Positions 44,844-52,381 are shown, counted from the stretch's first letter. The stretch is DNA of 64,000 nucleotides from DATJGR01 sp963812255 (GCA_963812255.1 CAWEUM010000005.1:1736001-1800000), one strand, 5' to 3'. Notes: generated from the sequence alone by a model not told the origin. Numbers and translations: made by a program.

Positions 44844-45649
44844 TGTCTCTCCTGATGGTAAGTCGGCGGGCTGTCGAGGCGACCGAATGCGCCGGTTCGC
44901 AACAATCGTTCGAGCATTGCTGCCAAGTCCGCGTCCGCATCGACGCCAAGCGCCGCGCTCCCGGCGTCGGCTAACGACATTCCCTGGCCGCACACGTCCA
45001 GAAACGCACATGTCGCGGCAGTGAGTTCCAGAGTCTCGACCGTCTCGAGGGGGCGCACGACCAATGCGGCTTCACTGCGCCATTCGAGTTCTGCAAGGTC
45101 CGCCGGCGCCGCGTCGCGGTTGCTACGCCAGATCGAAAATATCGGCCCGTCGAACGCTCGCCAGCGCGCCGAGACATGCGGATGCAATACGCAATGCGCG
45201 AGCGCTTGCGGCTCGATCGCCGCGACGCGCACGGCGGCGACGCACGCCTGATCGGCGCTCAAGTGCGCCTGTGTCCAGAATGTATCGAGACGCGCAACAT
45301 CAGCGAGATACGGCAACCCTGCGGCCGGTTCGAACGTTGCAAGAAACGCGGCAAATCGTTCGTCGTATTCGACCAGTGAAGCCGTGCGGGGCGGATAAGC
45401 GCGAACGAACTCCGCGGCAGCGGCGCGAAACCAAGCTTCTCCGACCAGCCGCAACACCGCCGGAAAGTTCGCCTGCAGCGAATCGATGCAGCCGCGCATG
45501 ACGGTGTTGCGGTACACCGCGAATCCCCGTTGCGCAGTGAGCCCGGCTAGCGGCCCAACACCGTCGGTCGTGTCGTTCAGCGCTGCGGAAAACGCATCCT
45601 GGAACGCAGCCAGAGGCGGAAAAGCCGGAGATGCCTCTCGCCCCCTCAC
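44840..45649 (-). CDS. DUF2063 partner protein BufC/HvfC
   Basis: This 269-residue partner protein of the DUF692 enzyme starts at a GTG (45649) overlapping the BufB stop by GTGA. The N-terminal DUF2063 domain (about 5-95) is clear: FQDAFSAALND, QRGFAVYRNTVMRGCIDSLQANFPAVLRLVGEAWF in overlapping family segments, then FVRAYPPRTASLVEYDERFAAFL. A second domain of about 150 residues follows. In characterised bufferin systems BufC binds the precursor and presents it to BufB. The order bufA-bufB-bufC-doxX is the canonical one. Confidence 0.93.
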   Translation of the reverse strand: MRGREASPAFPPLAAFQDAFSAALNDTTDGVGPLAGLTAQRGFAVYRNTVMRGCIDSLQANFPAVLRLVGEAWFRAAAAEFVRAYPPRTASLVEYDERFAAFLATFEPAAGLPYLADVARLDTFWTQAHLSADQACVAAVRVAAIEPQALAHCVLHPHVSARWRAFDGPIFSIWRSNRDAAPADLAELEWRSEAALVVRPLETVETLELTAATCAFLDVCGQGMSLADAGSAALGVDADADLAAMLERLLRTGAFGRLDSPPTYHQERQ

Positions 45650-46557
45650 GACGCAACTCGCGGTCGTGCATGCGCGCGTGCAAGCTCTGCATGCGCGTGA
45701 GCGCGTTCCTCGAGCAACTCGGCAAACGCCGGCACATTCGCGTCCCGTTCGATCAGCGTTGGACGCGGGCCGACTCGCGCGAGAAGGCGCGCATATAACC
45801 GCCATACCTCGGGCGCGATCGGCGCGTCGTGCGAATCGATCAACAATGTACCGCCTTGCGCGGCGTCGATGTGGTGTCCCGCCAGATGAATCTCGGCGAC
45901 GTGTTCGGCGGGGAAATCATCGATGTACCGCTCGGCATCGAATCGCAGATTGTTGGCGCTGACCCAAACGTTGTTGACGTCCAGCACCAACCCGCAACCG
46001 GTGCGACAAGACAATTCCGTCAGGAATTCGATCTCTCCGTGCTGGTGACCGTCGAGCACGAGATAGTGCGACGGGTTCTCGATCAGAATGCGATGTTTCA
46101 AGGCGTCCTGGGTTCGCTGCACATTGTCGACGACGCGCCGCAGCGCCTCGTCGCTACGTGGAATGGGCAGCAGGTCGGGATGGTAGTTACCATGCCACAC
46201 GGACCACGCGAGGTGCTCCGATACGGCGAACGGTTCGAATCGGCGAACGAGCGCATCGAGGCGCGCCAGGTGCGCGCGATCGGGTTCTGCATCGGCCGCC
46301 AGCGACAGTGCGACCCCGTGCAGCGACAGGGCGTGTCGCGCACGAACCCTCTCCAGCCACGCCAGGCGCGGCCCGCCCGCGACCATGTAATTCTCCGGAT
46401 GGACCTCGAACCAGAGCCCATCGTCGTTGCAATCCACCGCCTCGCCATAGTGTTCGGGTTTGAGACCGATTCCCGCGGTGTTGCCGCCTACCGTGTCGCG
46501 CGCTGGCGCCGTCCCGCATCGGGGCGGCTCAGCCGGCGACGGTGTGCCCGATGCCAC
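45646..46557 (-). CDS. DUF692 multinuclear non-heme iron oxygenase BufB/HvfB
   Basis: This 303-residue MNIO (DUF692) enzyme is a TIM barrel with a di- or tri-iron centre that oxidatively converts Cys of the precursor to thiooxazole-type residues in known bufferins. Likely iron-ligand segments are FEVHPENYMV, SLHGVALSL, VSEHLAW, ENPSHYL, LVLDVNNVWVSANN, IHLAGHH, DSHDAPI and LIERDANVP, which together give the expected His/Asp/Glu/Asn set. It starts at a GTG at 46557, 18 bases after the precursor stop, and overlaps bufC. The first 25 residues are a non-conserved Pro/Gly-rich leader, so the true start may be a little later. Confidence 0.95.
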   Translation of the reverse strand: MASGTPSPAEPPRCGTAPARDTVGGNTAGIGLKPEHYGEAVDCNDDGLWFEVHPENYMVAGGPRLAWLERVRARHALSLHGVALSLAADAEPDRAHLARLDALVRRFEPFAVSEHLAWSVWHGNYHPDLLPIPRSDEALRRVVDNVQRTQDALKHRILIENPSHYLVLDGHQHGEIEFLTELSCRTGCGLVLDVNNVWVSANNLRFDAERYIDDFPAEHVAEIHLAGHHIDAAQGGTLLIDSHDAPIAPEVWRLYARLLARVGPRPTLIERDANVPAFAELLEERAHAHAELARAHARPRVAS

Positions 46558-46575
46558 GGCGAACAGTCCTTGTAA

Positions 46576-46875
46576 TCAGCGCTGCGCGGTCAGCGAACCC
46601 ATCCCCTTCGGCGTTTTGATCGACGTGCAGGTACCGGCCGGCACCAGCTTCCAGGAATTGCCCTGGTAGTCGACCTTGGAAGTTCCGGCACACGTGGTAC
46701 CAGCGCCGGCGGCGCAGTCGTTCTTGCCGGCAAGCGCTACGCCGTAGCACTTTTCCATCGATGGTTTGTCAGGGCTGCCGTTGCCATCGCTCATCGAGCT
46801 CTCGGCGGCGCGCACCGCACCGGTGGAAAGCGCGGCCAGTGCTACAGCGGTAGCGGCATAGGATCGGCGATTCAT
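46576..46875 (-). CDS. Bufferin precursor peptide BufA1 (DUF2282)
   Basis: This 99-residue DUF2282 protein is the RiPP precursor of the cluster. It has a Sec signal peptide (1-23, ending VRA) and a mature part with exactly four Cys at 43, 54, 62 and 83: MEKCYGVALAGKNDC, then TTCAGTSKVDYQGNSW and PAGTCTS. This is the conserved DUF2282 pattern; in characterised members Cys are modified by the DUF692 enzyme and the product binds copper. The ATG at 46875 follows GAGGA; an in-frame upstream ATG at 46953 is not used. Transcription probably starts from the SigF-type promoter at 46977-47002, leaving a leader of about 95 bases. Confidence 0.95.
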   Translation of the reverse strand: MNRRSYAATAVALAALSTGAVRAAESSMSDGNGSPDKPSMEKCYGVALAGKNDCAAGAGTTCAGTSKVDYQGNSWKLVPAGTCTSIKTPKGMGSLTAQR

Positions 46876-46976
46876 GGAATAGTCCTCTTCGTGCTTTGGT
46901 ACATTGAAGTTCGAATGGCGCCGCGCTGGAACGGTTAGGGCCAAATCAGCCAACAGTCGCGCGGTGTGTTGCTGAG

Positions 46977-47002
46977 TTCGTCGAAGTTTGGCTGTTGGTT
47001 AC
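46977..47002 (-). promoter_or_regulatory. SigF-type ECF promoter of the bufferin operon
   Basis: Read on the minus strand, GTAACC (47002-46997), a 16-base spacer and CGAA (46980-46977) form an ECF promoter. It is the mirror image of the sigF promoter 45 bases away. The identical boxes and spacing strongly suggest control by the adjacent sigma. Confidence 0.85.
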
Positions 47003-47046
47003 ACCAAAGGCACAATTGCGTGGTCACAACGGTCTCGTCTGGATCT

Positions 47047-47072
47047 GTAACCAATCTCGGCGCTTGAGCGAA
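47047..47072 (+). promoter_or_regulatory. SigF-type ECF promoter of the sigF-nrsF operon
   Basis: GTAACC (47047-47052), a 16-base spacer and CGAA (47069-47072) lie so close to the ATG at 47080 that transcription would begin at or next to the start codon. This points to autoregulation and a leaderless transcript. Confidence 0.85.
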
Positions 47073-47079
47073 CTTATCG

Positions 47080-47634
47080 ATGGAAGATCTCGATGCCGGT
47101 GAACGGCACCTGCACGCGCTGATGCTGAAGGCTCAGACCGGAGACGAATCAGCCTATCGGCGTTTGCTCATCGAGTTGAGCGAACGTCTGCGGGTGTTCT
47201 ATCGGCGGCGCCTGAAGAACATCACCGATGAACTCGAGGATCTTGTGCAGGAAACGCTGCTCGCCATACACAATCAGCGGCACACTTACGATCAGGCGCG
47301 ACCGCTGACGGTGTGGGTGTATGCGATTGCGCGATACAAGCTCATCGACCTGCTGCGTCGCCGCGGTCGCAGAGAGATGCTCACCGACACACTCGACGAC
47401 GTGAACGAGTTGCCGGCCCCCGAGGATGCGACGGCCAGCGAAGCGCGACGTGATCTGTTGCAACTCCTCGACGCGCTGCCGGAACGGCAACGCGCGGCGA
47501 TTCGATACGTCAAGATGGACGGCCGTTCGGTTGCCGAAGCCGCGCGTCTGACGGGCATGTCGGTGTCGGCGATCAAGGTGAACATCCACCGCGGACTCAA
47601 GGCATTGGCAAAAAGCGTTCGGAATTCGGTGTGA
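47080..47634 (+). CDS. sigF: SigF-type ECF RNA polymerase sigma factor
   Basis: This 184-residue ECF sigma factor has region 2 (about 20-88), with ELEDLVQETLLAIHNQRHTYD and the helix VWVYAIARYKLIDLLRRRGR. Region 4 (about 125-182) shows LLQLLDALPERQRAAIRYVKMDGRSVAEAA and the HTH TGMSVSAIKVNIHRGLKALAK. It is followed by its NrsF-type anti-sigma (GTGA overlap) and divergent from bufABC. In Caulobacter the SigF/NrsF pair responds to metal stress and activates bufferin operons; the arrangement here is the same. No upstream Shine-Dalgarno is visible, which fits the leaderless promoter. Confidence 0.92.
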   Translation: MEDLDAGERHLHALMLKAQTGDESAYRRLLIELSERLRVFYRRRLKNITDELEDLVQETLLAIHNQRHTYDQARPLTVWVYAIARYKLIDLLRRRGRREMLTDTLDDVNELPAPEDATASEARRDLLQLLDALPERQRAAIRYVKMDGRSVAEAARLTGMSVSAIKVNIHRGLKALAKSVRNSV

Positions 47635-48272
47635 AAACCGACGCGCTGATCGATCTGCTCGCAACCGGCGCGGGCCCCACGCAACGTCACGCCGTGACGC
47701 AGCGCTTTGTAACTGCCACGGTGGTCGGCGCCACGGCCGCGTTGCTGCTGCTGCTGGCGACGTTCGGGATCAATCCGCAGTTGTCCGACTATGCTTCGGC
47801 GGCAAGCTTCTGGATCAAGATGTCGTTCACGCTCGCGCTCGCCGTGGCCGGCCTGTCGCTGTCGCAGCGGCTCGCGCGGCCGGGCACAACCGTTGGTTGG
47901 CTGAAATGGTTTGTCGCGCTGCCGATACTGGCGATGTGGATCCTGGCCATCGTGGTGCTGCTCGATGCGCAGCCCACTGCCCGGGCGCATCTCGTGCTCG
48001 GTGATACGTGGAATCAGTGTCCATTCAATATTGCGCTGCTGTCGCTGCCGCCGTTGCTTGCCGGCATTTGGGCACTTCGCGGTCTCGCGCCCACCCGATC
48101 ACACCTCGCCGGTGCTGCGGCAGGCCTGTGGGCCGGTGCCATAGGTGCGTGCGTCTACGGACTGCACTGTTCGGAATTCGCACCACCATTTCTGGCGATC
48201 TGGTACCTGATCGGCGTGTTGATTCCTTCCGCAATCGGCTATCTCGTAGGTCCGCGGCTGTTGCGCTGGTAG
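47631..48272 (+). CDS. nrsF: NrsF-type membrane anti-sigma factor (DUF1109)
   Basis: This 213-residue inner-membrane protein has six predicted TM helices. It begins with MKTDALIDLLATG, the cytoplasmic N-terminus thought to hold the sigma factor. Cys 130 (in TWNQCPFN) and Cys 180 (in GLHCSEF) match the two conserved Cys of NrsF that sense chromium/cadmium-type stress in Caulobacter; a third Cys is at 174. The GTG start overlaps the sigma stop. It is followed after 28 bases by the TGA-containing redoxin gene on the same strand, probably in the same transcript. Confidence 0.93.
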   Translation: MKTDALIDLLATGAGPTQRHAVTQRFVTATVVGATAALLLLLATFGINPQLSDYASAASFWIKMSFTLALAVAGLSLSQRLARPGTTVGWLKWFVALPILAMWILAIVVLLDAQPTARAHLVLGDTWNQCPFNIALLSLPPLLAGIWALRGLAPTRSHLAGAAAGLWAGAIGACVYGLHCSEFAPPFLAIWYLIGVLIPSAIGYLVGPRLLRW

Positions 48273-48300
48273 CATCCGAACGCAGCTTAGGGGGCGCATC

Positions 48301-48930
48301 ATGAAGAGAATTTTGGGTATCTCAGTGGCAGTGTTGGTCGTTGCCGGAATCGGCATCTACGCGTTTCGCGAGCCGTTGAAGAGCGCGGCGATGGATCGGG
48401 TGACCTCAAACATGTTCGTTGCAACAGACGACGACACATATGATCCCGGCGTCTCGGTCGGCCAGCCGCTGCCCGCCGTGCGCGCGACGTACCGAGACAG
48501 CGAAGTGACCCAGCTCGGCCAGTTCGCCGGCGCCAATGGCATGGTCGTCTACGTCAATCGTTCCGTCGATTGGTGACCGTTCTGCATCAAGCAACTCGTG
48601 CAGTTGCAAGGTCATCTGGAACAGTTTCGCCAGGCTGGCATCGGCGTCGTCGTGCTGACGTACGACTCACCGGCGCTGCAACAGAAGTTCATCGACAAAT
48701 TCTCGATCACGTACCCGATGCTGTCCGATGTCGAGGCAACATCGGTCAAGAATCTGCGGATCCTGAACACCGAATACCAACCGGGCGACTCGAACTACGG
48801 CATCCCCTATCCCGGCGTATTCGTCGTGAATCGGGCGCATCAGATCGTCGGCAAGGTCTTCTTGGAAGGCTACCAGAAGCGCGTCGACGCCGACGGCGTG
48901 CTCGCCTACGCGCAGCGGGTACTGCAATAG
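48301..48930 (+). CDS. Membrane-anchored redoxin-like selenoprotein (in-frame TGA at codon 92)
   Basis: One continuous frame from the ATG at 48301 to the stop at 48930 encodes 209 residues if the TGA at 48574-48576 is read as selenocysteine. The TGA falls in RSVDW-U-PFCIKQL, exactly the first position of the DWCP-x-C active site of AhpC/TSA-like redoxins, giving a UxxC motif. Before it are an N-terminal anchor (about 4-22) and GQPLPAVRATYRDSE; after it are the expected strands VVLTYDSPALQQKF, FSITYPMLSD and YPGVFVVN. AGGGGG precedes the start. A nonsense mutation in a Cys codon is the alternative, but the downstream frame is intact and a SECIS-like hairpin follows. It probably reduces thiols or peroxides in the periplasm, co-expressed with sigF-nrsF. 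Confidence 0.82.
48574..48614 (+). promoter_or_regulatory. Bacterial SECIS-like hairpin after the in-frame TGA
   Basis: TGACC (48574-48578, starting with the UGA) can pair with GGTCA (48610-48614). Inside, GCAACT (48591-48596) pairs with AGTTGC (48602-48607) around the 5-nt loop CGTGC. The apical loop is about 20 nt past the UGA and has G at its second base, which meets the usual bSECIS rules. The 5' bulge is large, and a competing CTGCA/TGCAG pairing exists. Confidence 0.6.
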
Positions 48931-48935
48931 AATGA

Positions 48936-48962
48936 AGGGAGTCAGAGTCACACTGACTCCCT
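48936..48962. repeat. GGGTCAG palindrome, copy 2 (convergent junction)
   Basis: AGGGAGTCAG and its complement form a perfect 10-bp stem with a 7-nt loop between the 3' end of the selenoprotein gene and that of the convergent ECF42-type sigma gene, whose TGA lies in the loop. A CTCTTTT run follows on the plus strand. It is related to the elements at 8042 and 56808. Confidence 0.78.
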
Positions 48963-50204
48963 CTTTTGTCGCTGCTGCAGAAAGCGTCGCACCGCTGGGT
49001 CTCGTTCGAGACCAATCGCCATCGCGTATGCGTCGCGCGCTGCTGCCAGCGCGCCGGTCTTCGCGAGCAGTTGCGCCCGCGCAGCCCAATACGGTTGATA
49101 TTGCTGCAATCGCGGATCGGTGAGGGCGTCGATTGCTTCGAGCGCTGCGGCGGCTCCGTGCACTTCACCCATTGCCAGTGCGCGATTGATCGCGGCGACC
49201 GGCGAGCCGGTAAGCTCGAGCAGCGCGTCATACAAGCGCACCACCGCCGTCCAGTTGGCGCGTGACGAACGACGACGGTCTACGTGCGCGGACTGAAGCG
49301 CCGCTTCGAGTTGATAGCGACCCACGCAGCCTATTGAACTGGCACGCAACAGAAGTGTCTCGGCCTCATCGATCATCTGCCCATCCCACGCGGCAATGTC
49401 CTGCTCGGCGAGTGGCACGTAGTCACCGTTGGCGTTGCGGCGCGCGCCGCGGCGTGCCTCGGCATGCAGCATCAGCGCGAGCAATCCAAGGGCTTCTGCC
49501 GCATCCGGCAGCAGTTCGGTCACGAGACGGCCGAGAAACAGCGCTTCTGCGGCGAGATCGCGGCGCGCCAGATCGGTTCCGTCCGGGTTGCTCCAGCCCT
49601 CCGCGAATGCCGCATAGATCGCATCGAGTACCGCCTCGAGCCGCCCGGGTAGCTCTTCGGGCTCCGGGATTCGAAACGCGATCGCGGCACGGCGAATCTT
49701 GTTTTTCGCCCGTACCAGCCGCTGCGCCATCGCTGCCGGCGCCAACAAAAACGCCGATGCGATCGACGCCGCGTCGAGACCGAGCACCGTTTGCAGAATC
49801 AACGGCGCGCGAATGCCGGATTCGATCGCGGGATGCGCGCAGGCGAACATCAGCGCGAGACGCTGATCCGGTATGCCTATCCCGGTCTCATCGATATCGT
49901 CGGCGAGCAGCTGCAACTGTGCCGCCGCGCTCTCTGCGCTGTGCCGGCGCCGCGCGGCATCGATCAGCTTGCGCCGCGCAACCGTCAGCAACCACGCTTC
50001 GGGGTTTGCCGGACAGCCGCTGGCCGGCCAGTTTGCCAGCGCCGCCGCAAACGCATCGGATAGCGCGTCTTCAGCCGCCGCCACATCGCGCGTTCGCGCC
50101 GCGAGAAATGCAACGAGTTTGCCGTAGCTGCGGCGCGCGACTTCAGCCGCCGTGCGGTGTGCGACCGCAGCCCCCGTACCCTGTACTTGCGCGTCGGTGC
50201 TCAC
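48948..50204 (-). CDS. ECF42-type sigma factor (module A)
   Basis: This 418-residue extended ECF sigma has region 2 near residues 20-85 (ARRSYGKLVAFLAARTRDVAAAEDALSDAF in family segments), region 4 near 135-180 (APLILQTVLGLDAASIASAFLLAPAAMAQRLVRAKNKI), then about 230 residues of SnoaL-free, TPR-like helical extension (DUF6596), typical of ECF42. The chosen GTG at 50204 overlaps the stop of a DHFR remnant by GTGA. The operon is DGPF / DHFR remnant / ECF42. In ECF42 systems the C-terminal extension is needed for activity and replaces an anti-sigma. Confidence 0.92.
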   Translation of the reverse strand: MSTDAQVQGTGAAVAHRTAAEVARRSYGKLVAFLAARTRDVAAAEDALSDAFAAALANWPASGCPANPEAWLLTVARRKLIDAARRRHSAESAAAQLQLLADDIDETGIGIPDQRLALMFACAHPAIESGIRAPLILQTVLGLDAASIASAFLLAPAAMAQRLVRAKNKIRRAAIAFRIPEPEELPGRLEAVLDAIYAAFAEGWSNPDGTDLARRDLAAEALFLGRLVTELLPDAAEALGLLALMLHAEARRGARRNANGDYVPLAEQDIAAWDGQMIDEAETLLLRASSIGCVGRYQLEAALQSAHVDRRRSSRANWTAVVRLYDALLELTGSPVAAINRALAMGEVHGAAAALEAIDALTDPRLQQYQPYWAARAQLLAKTGALAAARDAYAMAIGLERDPAVRRFLQQRQKRESV

Positions 50205-50470
50205 GCCACGGGGTGGTAACACTGCACGAGATTGCCATTGTCGAAGCTGCGCGAGTCGGCGAGCCCGAGCCGCAGTTGTTCCGCCATGCCGTCGAACAAG
50301 GTCCGGCCGCCGCCGAGCGCAATCGGTACGACGACCAGTTGATATTCATCGATCAGTCCCGCCGCCAACTGCGCGACGATCGTGCCACTACCGAGAATCA
50401 CCATGTCGTCGCCCCGCGCCCGCTTCATGCGACGTATCTCGTCGGTCGGCCCGCGTCGTGTTGCGCCGCG
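50201..50470 (-). pseudogene. Dihydrofolate-reductase-family (RibD C-terminal) remnant
   Basis: The last 75 residues of a DHFR-family protein are intact: DDMVILGSGTIVAQLAAGLIDEYQ, then VVVPIALGGGRTLFDG to the end. Upstream the frame continues as TDEIRRMK, but the preceding RRNTTR is in another frame. So an indel lies near 50440, and the first 100 or so residues of the 180-residue family are gone, replaced by the DGPF gene end. DHFR-family genes are common members of DGPF/ECF42 operons, so this is a decayed operon member. A short protein could still be made and couples translation to the sigma gene. Confidence 0.8.
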
Positions 50471-50485
50471 TCACCTCGCCCTCGG

Positions 50486-50836
50486 TCACGACTCGCCCCA
50501 CAGCGGCCTGACCTCCACGACGCCATGATTCGCGGTCGGACACCGCGCGGCCCACGCGAGCGCGGCGTCGAGATCCGCCACATCGATGAGGTAGTAGCCG
50601 CCGAGCTGTTCCTTCGTGTCGGCAAAAGGTCCATCGAGAACCCGCGTCTTGCCATTCTCGATCCGCAGCGTAGTCGCAACGGCACTCGATGCGAGCCGAT
50701 TCGAGCCCTTCAGCGCGCCTGCCTTCGTCAGCGCTTCGGTGAATGCGGTATACGCGGCCACGCCTTCGCGCTGCTGGGTCGGCGTCATGGCATTGAAGCC
50801 GGATTCGTCCGAATAGAGCATCAATAGGTATTGCAT
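50486..50836 (-). CDS. DGPF (YCII-related) domain protein of ECF42 module A
   Basis: This 116-residue DGPF protein has MQYLLMLYSDESGF at the first strand, RVLDGPFADTKEQLGGYYLIDV as the signature, and DAALAWAARCPTANHGVVEVRP as the last helix-strand. It is first in the operon with the DHFR remnant and the ECF42-type sigma. An ECF42-type promoter (50903-50929) lies 67 bases upstream. The family is thought to be the main target class of ECF42 sigmas, probably linked to stress or secondary metabolism; its activity is unknown. Confidence 0.93.
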   Translation of the reverse strand: MQYLLMLYSDESGFNAMTPTQQREGVAAYTAFTEALTKAGALKGSNRLASSAVATTLRIENGKTRVLDGPFADTKEQLGGYYLIDVADLDAALAWAARCPTANHGVVEVRPLWGES

Positions 50837-50902
50837 GTCGGGTCTCCACTATCGGTGGTCATCTGGTGGTCATCGGCGGGCACCATGCGCCGCCATCACA
50901 AT

Positions 50903-50929
50903 GACGCGCGGACCGTGGCGATTTCGACA
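50903..50929 (-). promoter_or_regulatory. ECF42-type promoter of module A
   Basis: On the minus strand TGTCGA (50929-50924), a 17-base spacer and CGTC (50906-50903) match the ECF42 consensus with the same spacing as the other two sites in the window. It suggests autoregulation of the operon. Confidence 0.75.
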
Positions 50930-50976
50930 CCCTGTCCGTGACGCGCCAGGCGCCTAACCGCCAGACCGCGATACGC

Positions 50977-51393
50977 TCAGCCGGCCAGCGTCTGGCGCGC
51001 GCCGCCAATTGCGCCGCGATAAATACCCTCGACGACCTTCACCGCATCGGCTTCGGCGCCTTTCGGCTCGAAGGAGCCCGACCAGTTGACGTTACAACTT
51101 CCATCGCCTTTGTCGGTGATCTTCACCGTTGCCGAATAACCGCTGACCGGCAACGGACAATCCTCGTTGACGATGGAATAGCCAAAAACCATCGCGGCCG
51201 CATCATGACGGTCGAGCCGCTCGACCACCTTGCCACCGCCAAAGCCGATCGTGCGAAGCATCCCGACGCCGCTGCCCGTCGTCTCGAACGACGTGATCGG
51301 GCCACCGACCTCGAGGCCGCCAAAGTCGCTGAGCGCCGCCCAAACCGCGGCCGCGTTCGCCTTGATGTCTTCAGATACGGTAACCGTTGTCAT
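50977..51393 (-). CDS. SRPBCC (polyketide cyclase/Bet v1-like) protein
   Basis: This 138-residue START/Bet v1-like helix-grip protein opens with MTTVTVSEDIKANAAAVWAALSDFGGL and has the Polyketide_cyc2 pattern, including RTIGFGGGKVVERLDRHD and SYSI/VKITDKGDGSCNVNWSGSF. It would bind a hydrophobic ligand in its cavity. GGAGG precedes the ATG. It is a single gene next to ECF42 module A on the same strand, with no shared promoter evident. Function unknown. Confidence 0.88.
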   Translation of the reverse strand: MTTVTVSEDIKANAAAVWAALSDFGGLEVGGPITSFETTGSGVGMLRTIGFGGGKVVERLDRHDAAAMVFGYSIVNEDCPLPVSGYSATVKITDKGDGSCNVNWSGSFEPKGAEADAVKVVEGIYRGAIGGARQTLAG

Positions 51394-51481
51394 GTGACTT
51401 CCTCCGTTGATGAGCCGGTGAGTGTTCTACGAATCTGGACGTGCATGCAATAAGGTGGTTCGATCGCGCTATTTCGACCCA

Positions 51482-52348
51482 ATGGTGTCCGTCATGCTGC
51501 TCACGATCGCGCCCACCCACGCCACGCTTGGTGCAACCGTCACTGACGTCGATCTGGCGACGCTCGACGACGCAGCCTGGACAGACATCGAGCGCGCATT
51601 TCACACGCACGCCGTGCTCATCTTTCCCGGCCAGCATCTCAGCGACAAGGCCCAGGTCGAATTCGCCCGCCGGTTCGGCAACATCGAGCGGCTGGCCGCC
51701 GATCGCGACATCGTACCGATCAGCAATCAGCGCTCCGACGGTACGTTACTGAAGGACGACGAGCACGGCATGCAGGTCATGCGCGGCAATGAAGGCTGGC
51801 ACACGGACAGTTCCTATATGCCGCTCGCCGCAAAGGCTTCGGTGTTGTCGGCGCACGTGGTGCCGTCACGCGGCGGGGAGACCGAATGGGCCGACATGCG
51901 CGCCGCGTATGATGCGCTCGACGAGCTGACTCGGGCGCGCATCGCGAACCTCGCCGCCCACCATTCGCTCCGCTACTCGCAAGCGCGTATCGGTCACCAA
52001 GCGACCGTCGGCGCGAGCTACGGATTTCACGACGACGCGCCTCCGCTGCGCCCGCTCGTGAAGGTGCATCCGGTGACATTTCGTAAATCGCTGTACATCG
52101 GACGCCACGCGTACGGCATTGTCGGTCTCACGCCCGACGAATCCGAAAAGCTGCTCGATGATCTGGTGACGTTCGCGTGCCAGCCACCACGCACCTACAA
52201 ACATGCGTGGCAACCCGGCGACATCGTGATCTGGGACAATCGTTGTGTGCTGCATCGCGCGCGTCCGTTCGATCACCGCGAGCCGCGCGTGATGCGCCAC
52301 ACTCGAATTGCCGGCGAACCGGAGTCGGAACTCGCCATCGCGAGCTAG
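51482..52348 (+). CDS. TauD/TfdA-family 2-oxoglutarate dioxygenase
   Basis: This 288-residue Fe(II)/2OG dioxygenase has its iron triad in H-x-D of GWHTDSSYMP and the distal His of DNRCVLHRARPFD; the 2OG-binding Arg lies in RVMRHTRI. The N-terminal VTDVDLATLDDAAW is typical of TauD/TfdA. The start was placed at the ATG at 51482, with an alternative at 51494. It probably hydroxylates a small organic acid, sulfonate or phenoxyacetate-like molecule. It is followed after 33 bases by an aldo/keto reductase, possibly in one operon. Confidence 0.92.
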   Translation: MVSVMLLTIAPTHATLGATVTDVDLATLDDAAWTDIERAFHTHAVLIFPGQHLSDKAQVEFARRFGNIERLAADRDIVPISNQRSDGTLLKDDEHGMQVMRGNEGWHTDSSYMPLAAKASVLSAHVVPSRGGETEWADMRAAYDALDELTRARIANLAAHHSLRYSQARIGHQATVGASYGFHDDAPPLRPLVKVHPVTFRKSLYIGRHAYGIVGLTPDESEKLLDDLVTFACQPPRTYKHAWQPGDIVIWDNRCVLHRARPFDHREPRVMRHTRIAGEPESELAIAS

Positions 52349-52381
52349 TGCGCCTCAGTATCCTCAATCCAAAGGGACCCC

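Noticed and set aside
48570..48935. Plus-strand ORF overlapping the selenoprotein gene in another frame
   Set aside because: Its translation is Arg/Gly-rich without family similarity, whereas the frame through the TGA is a continuous redoxin.
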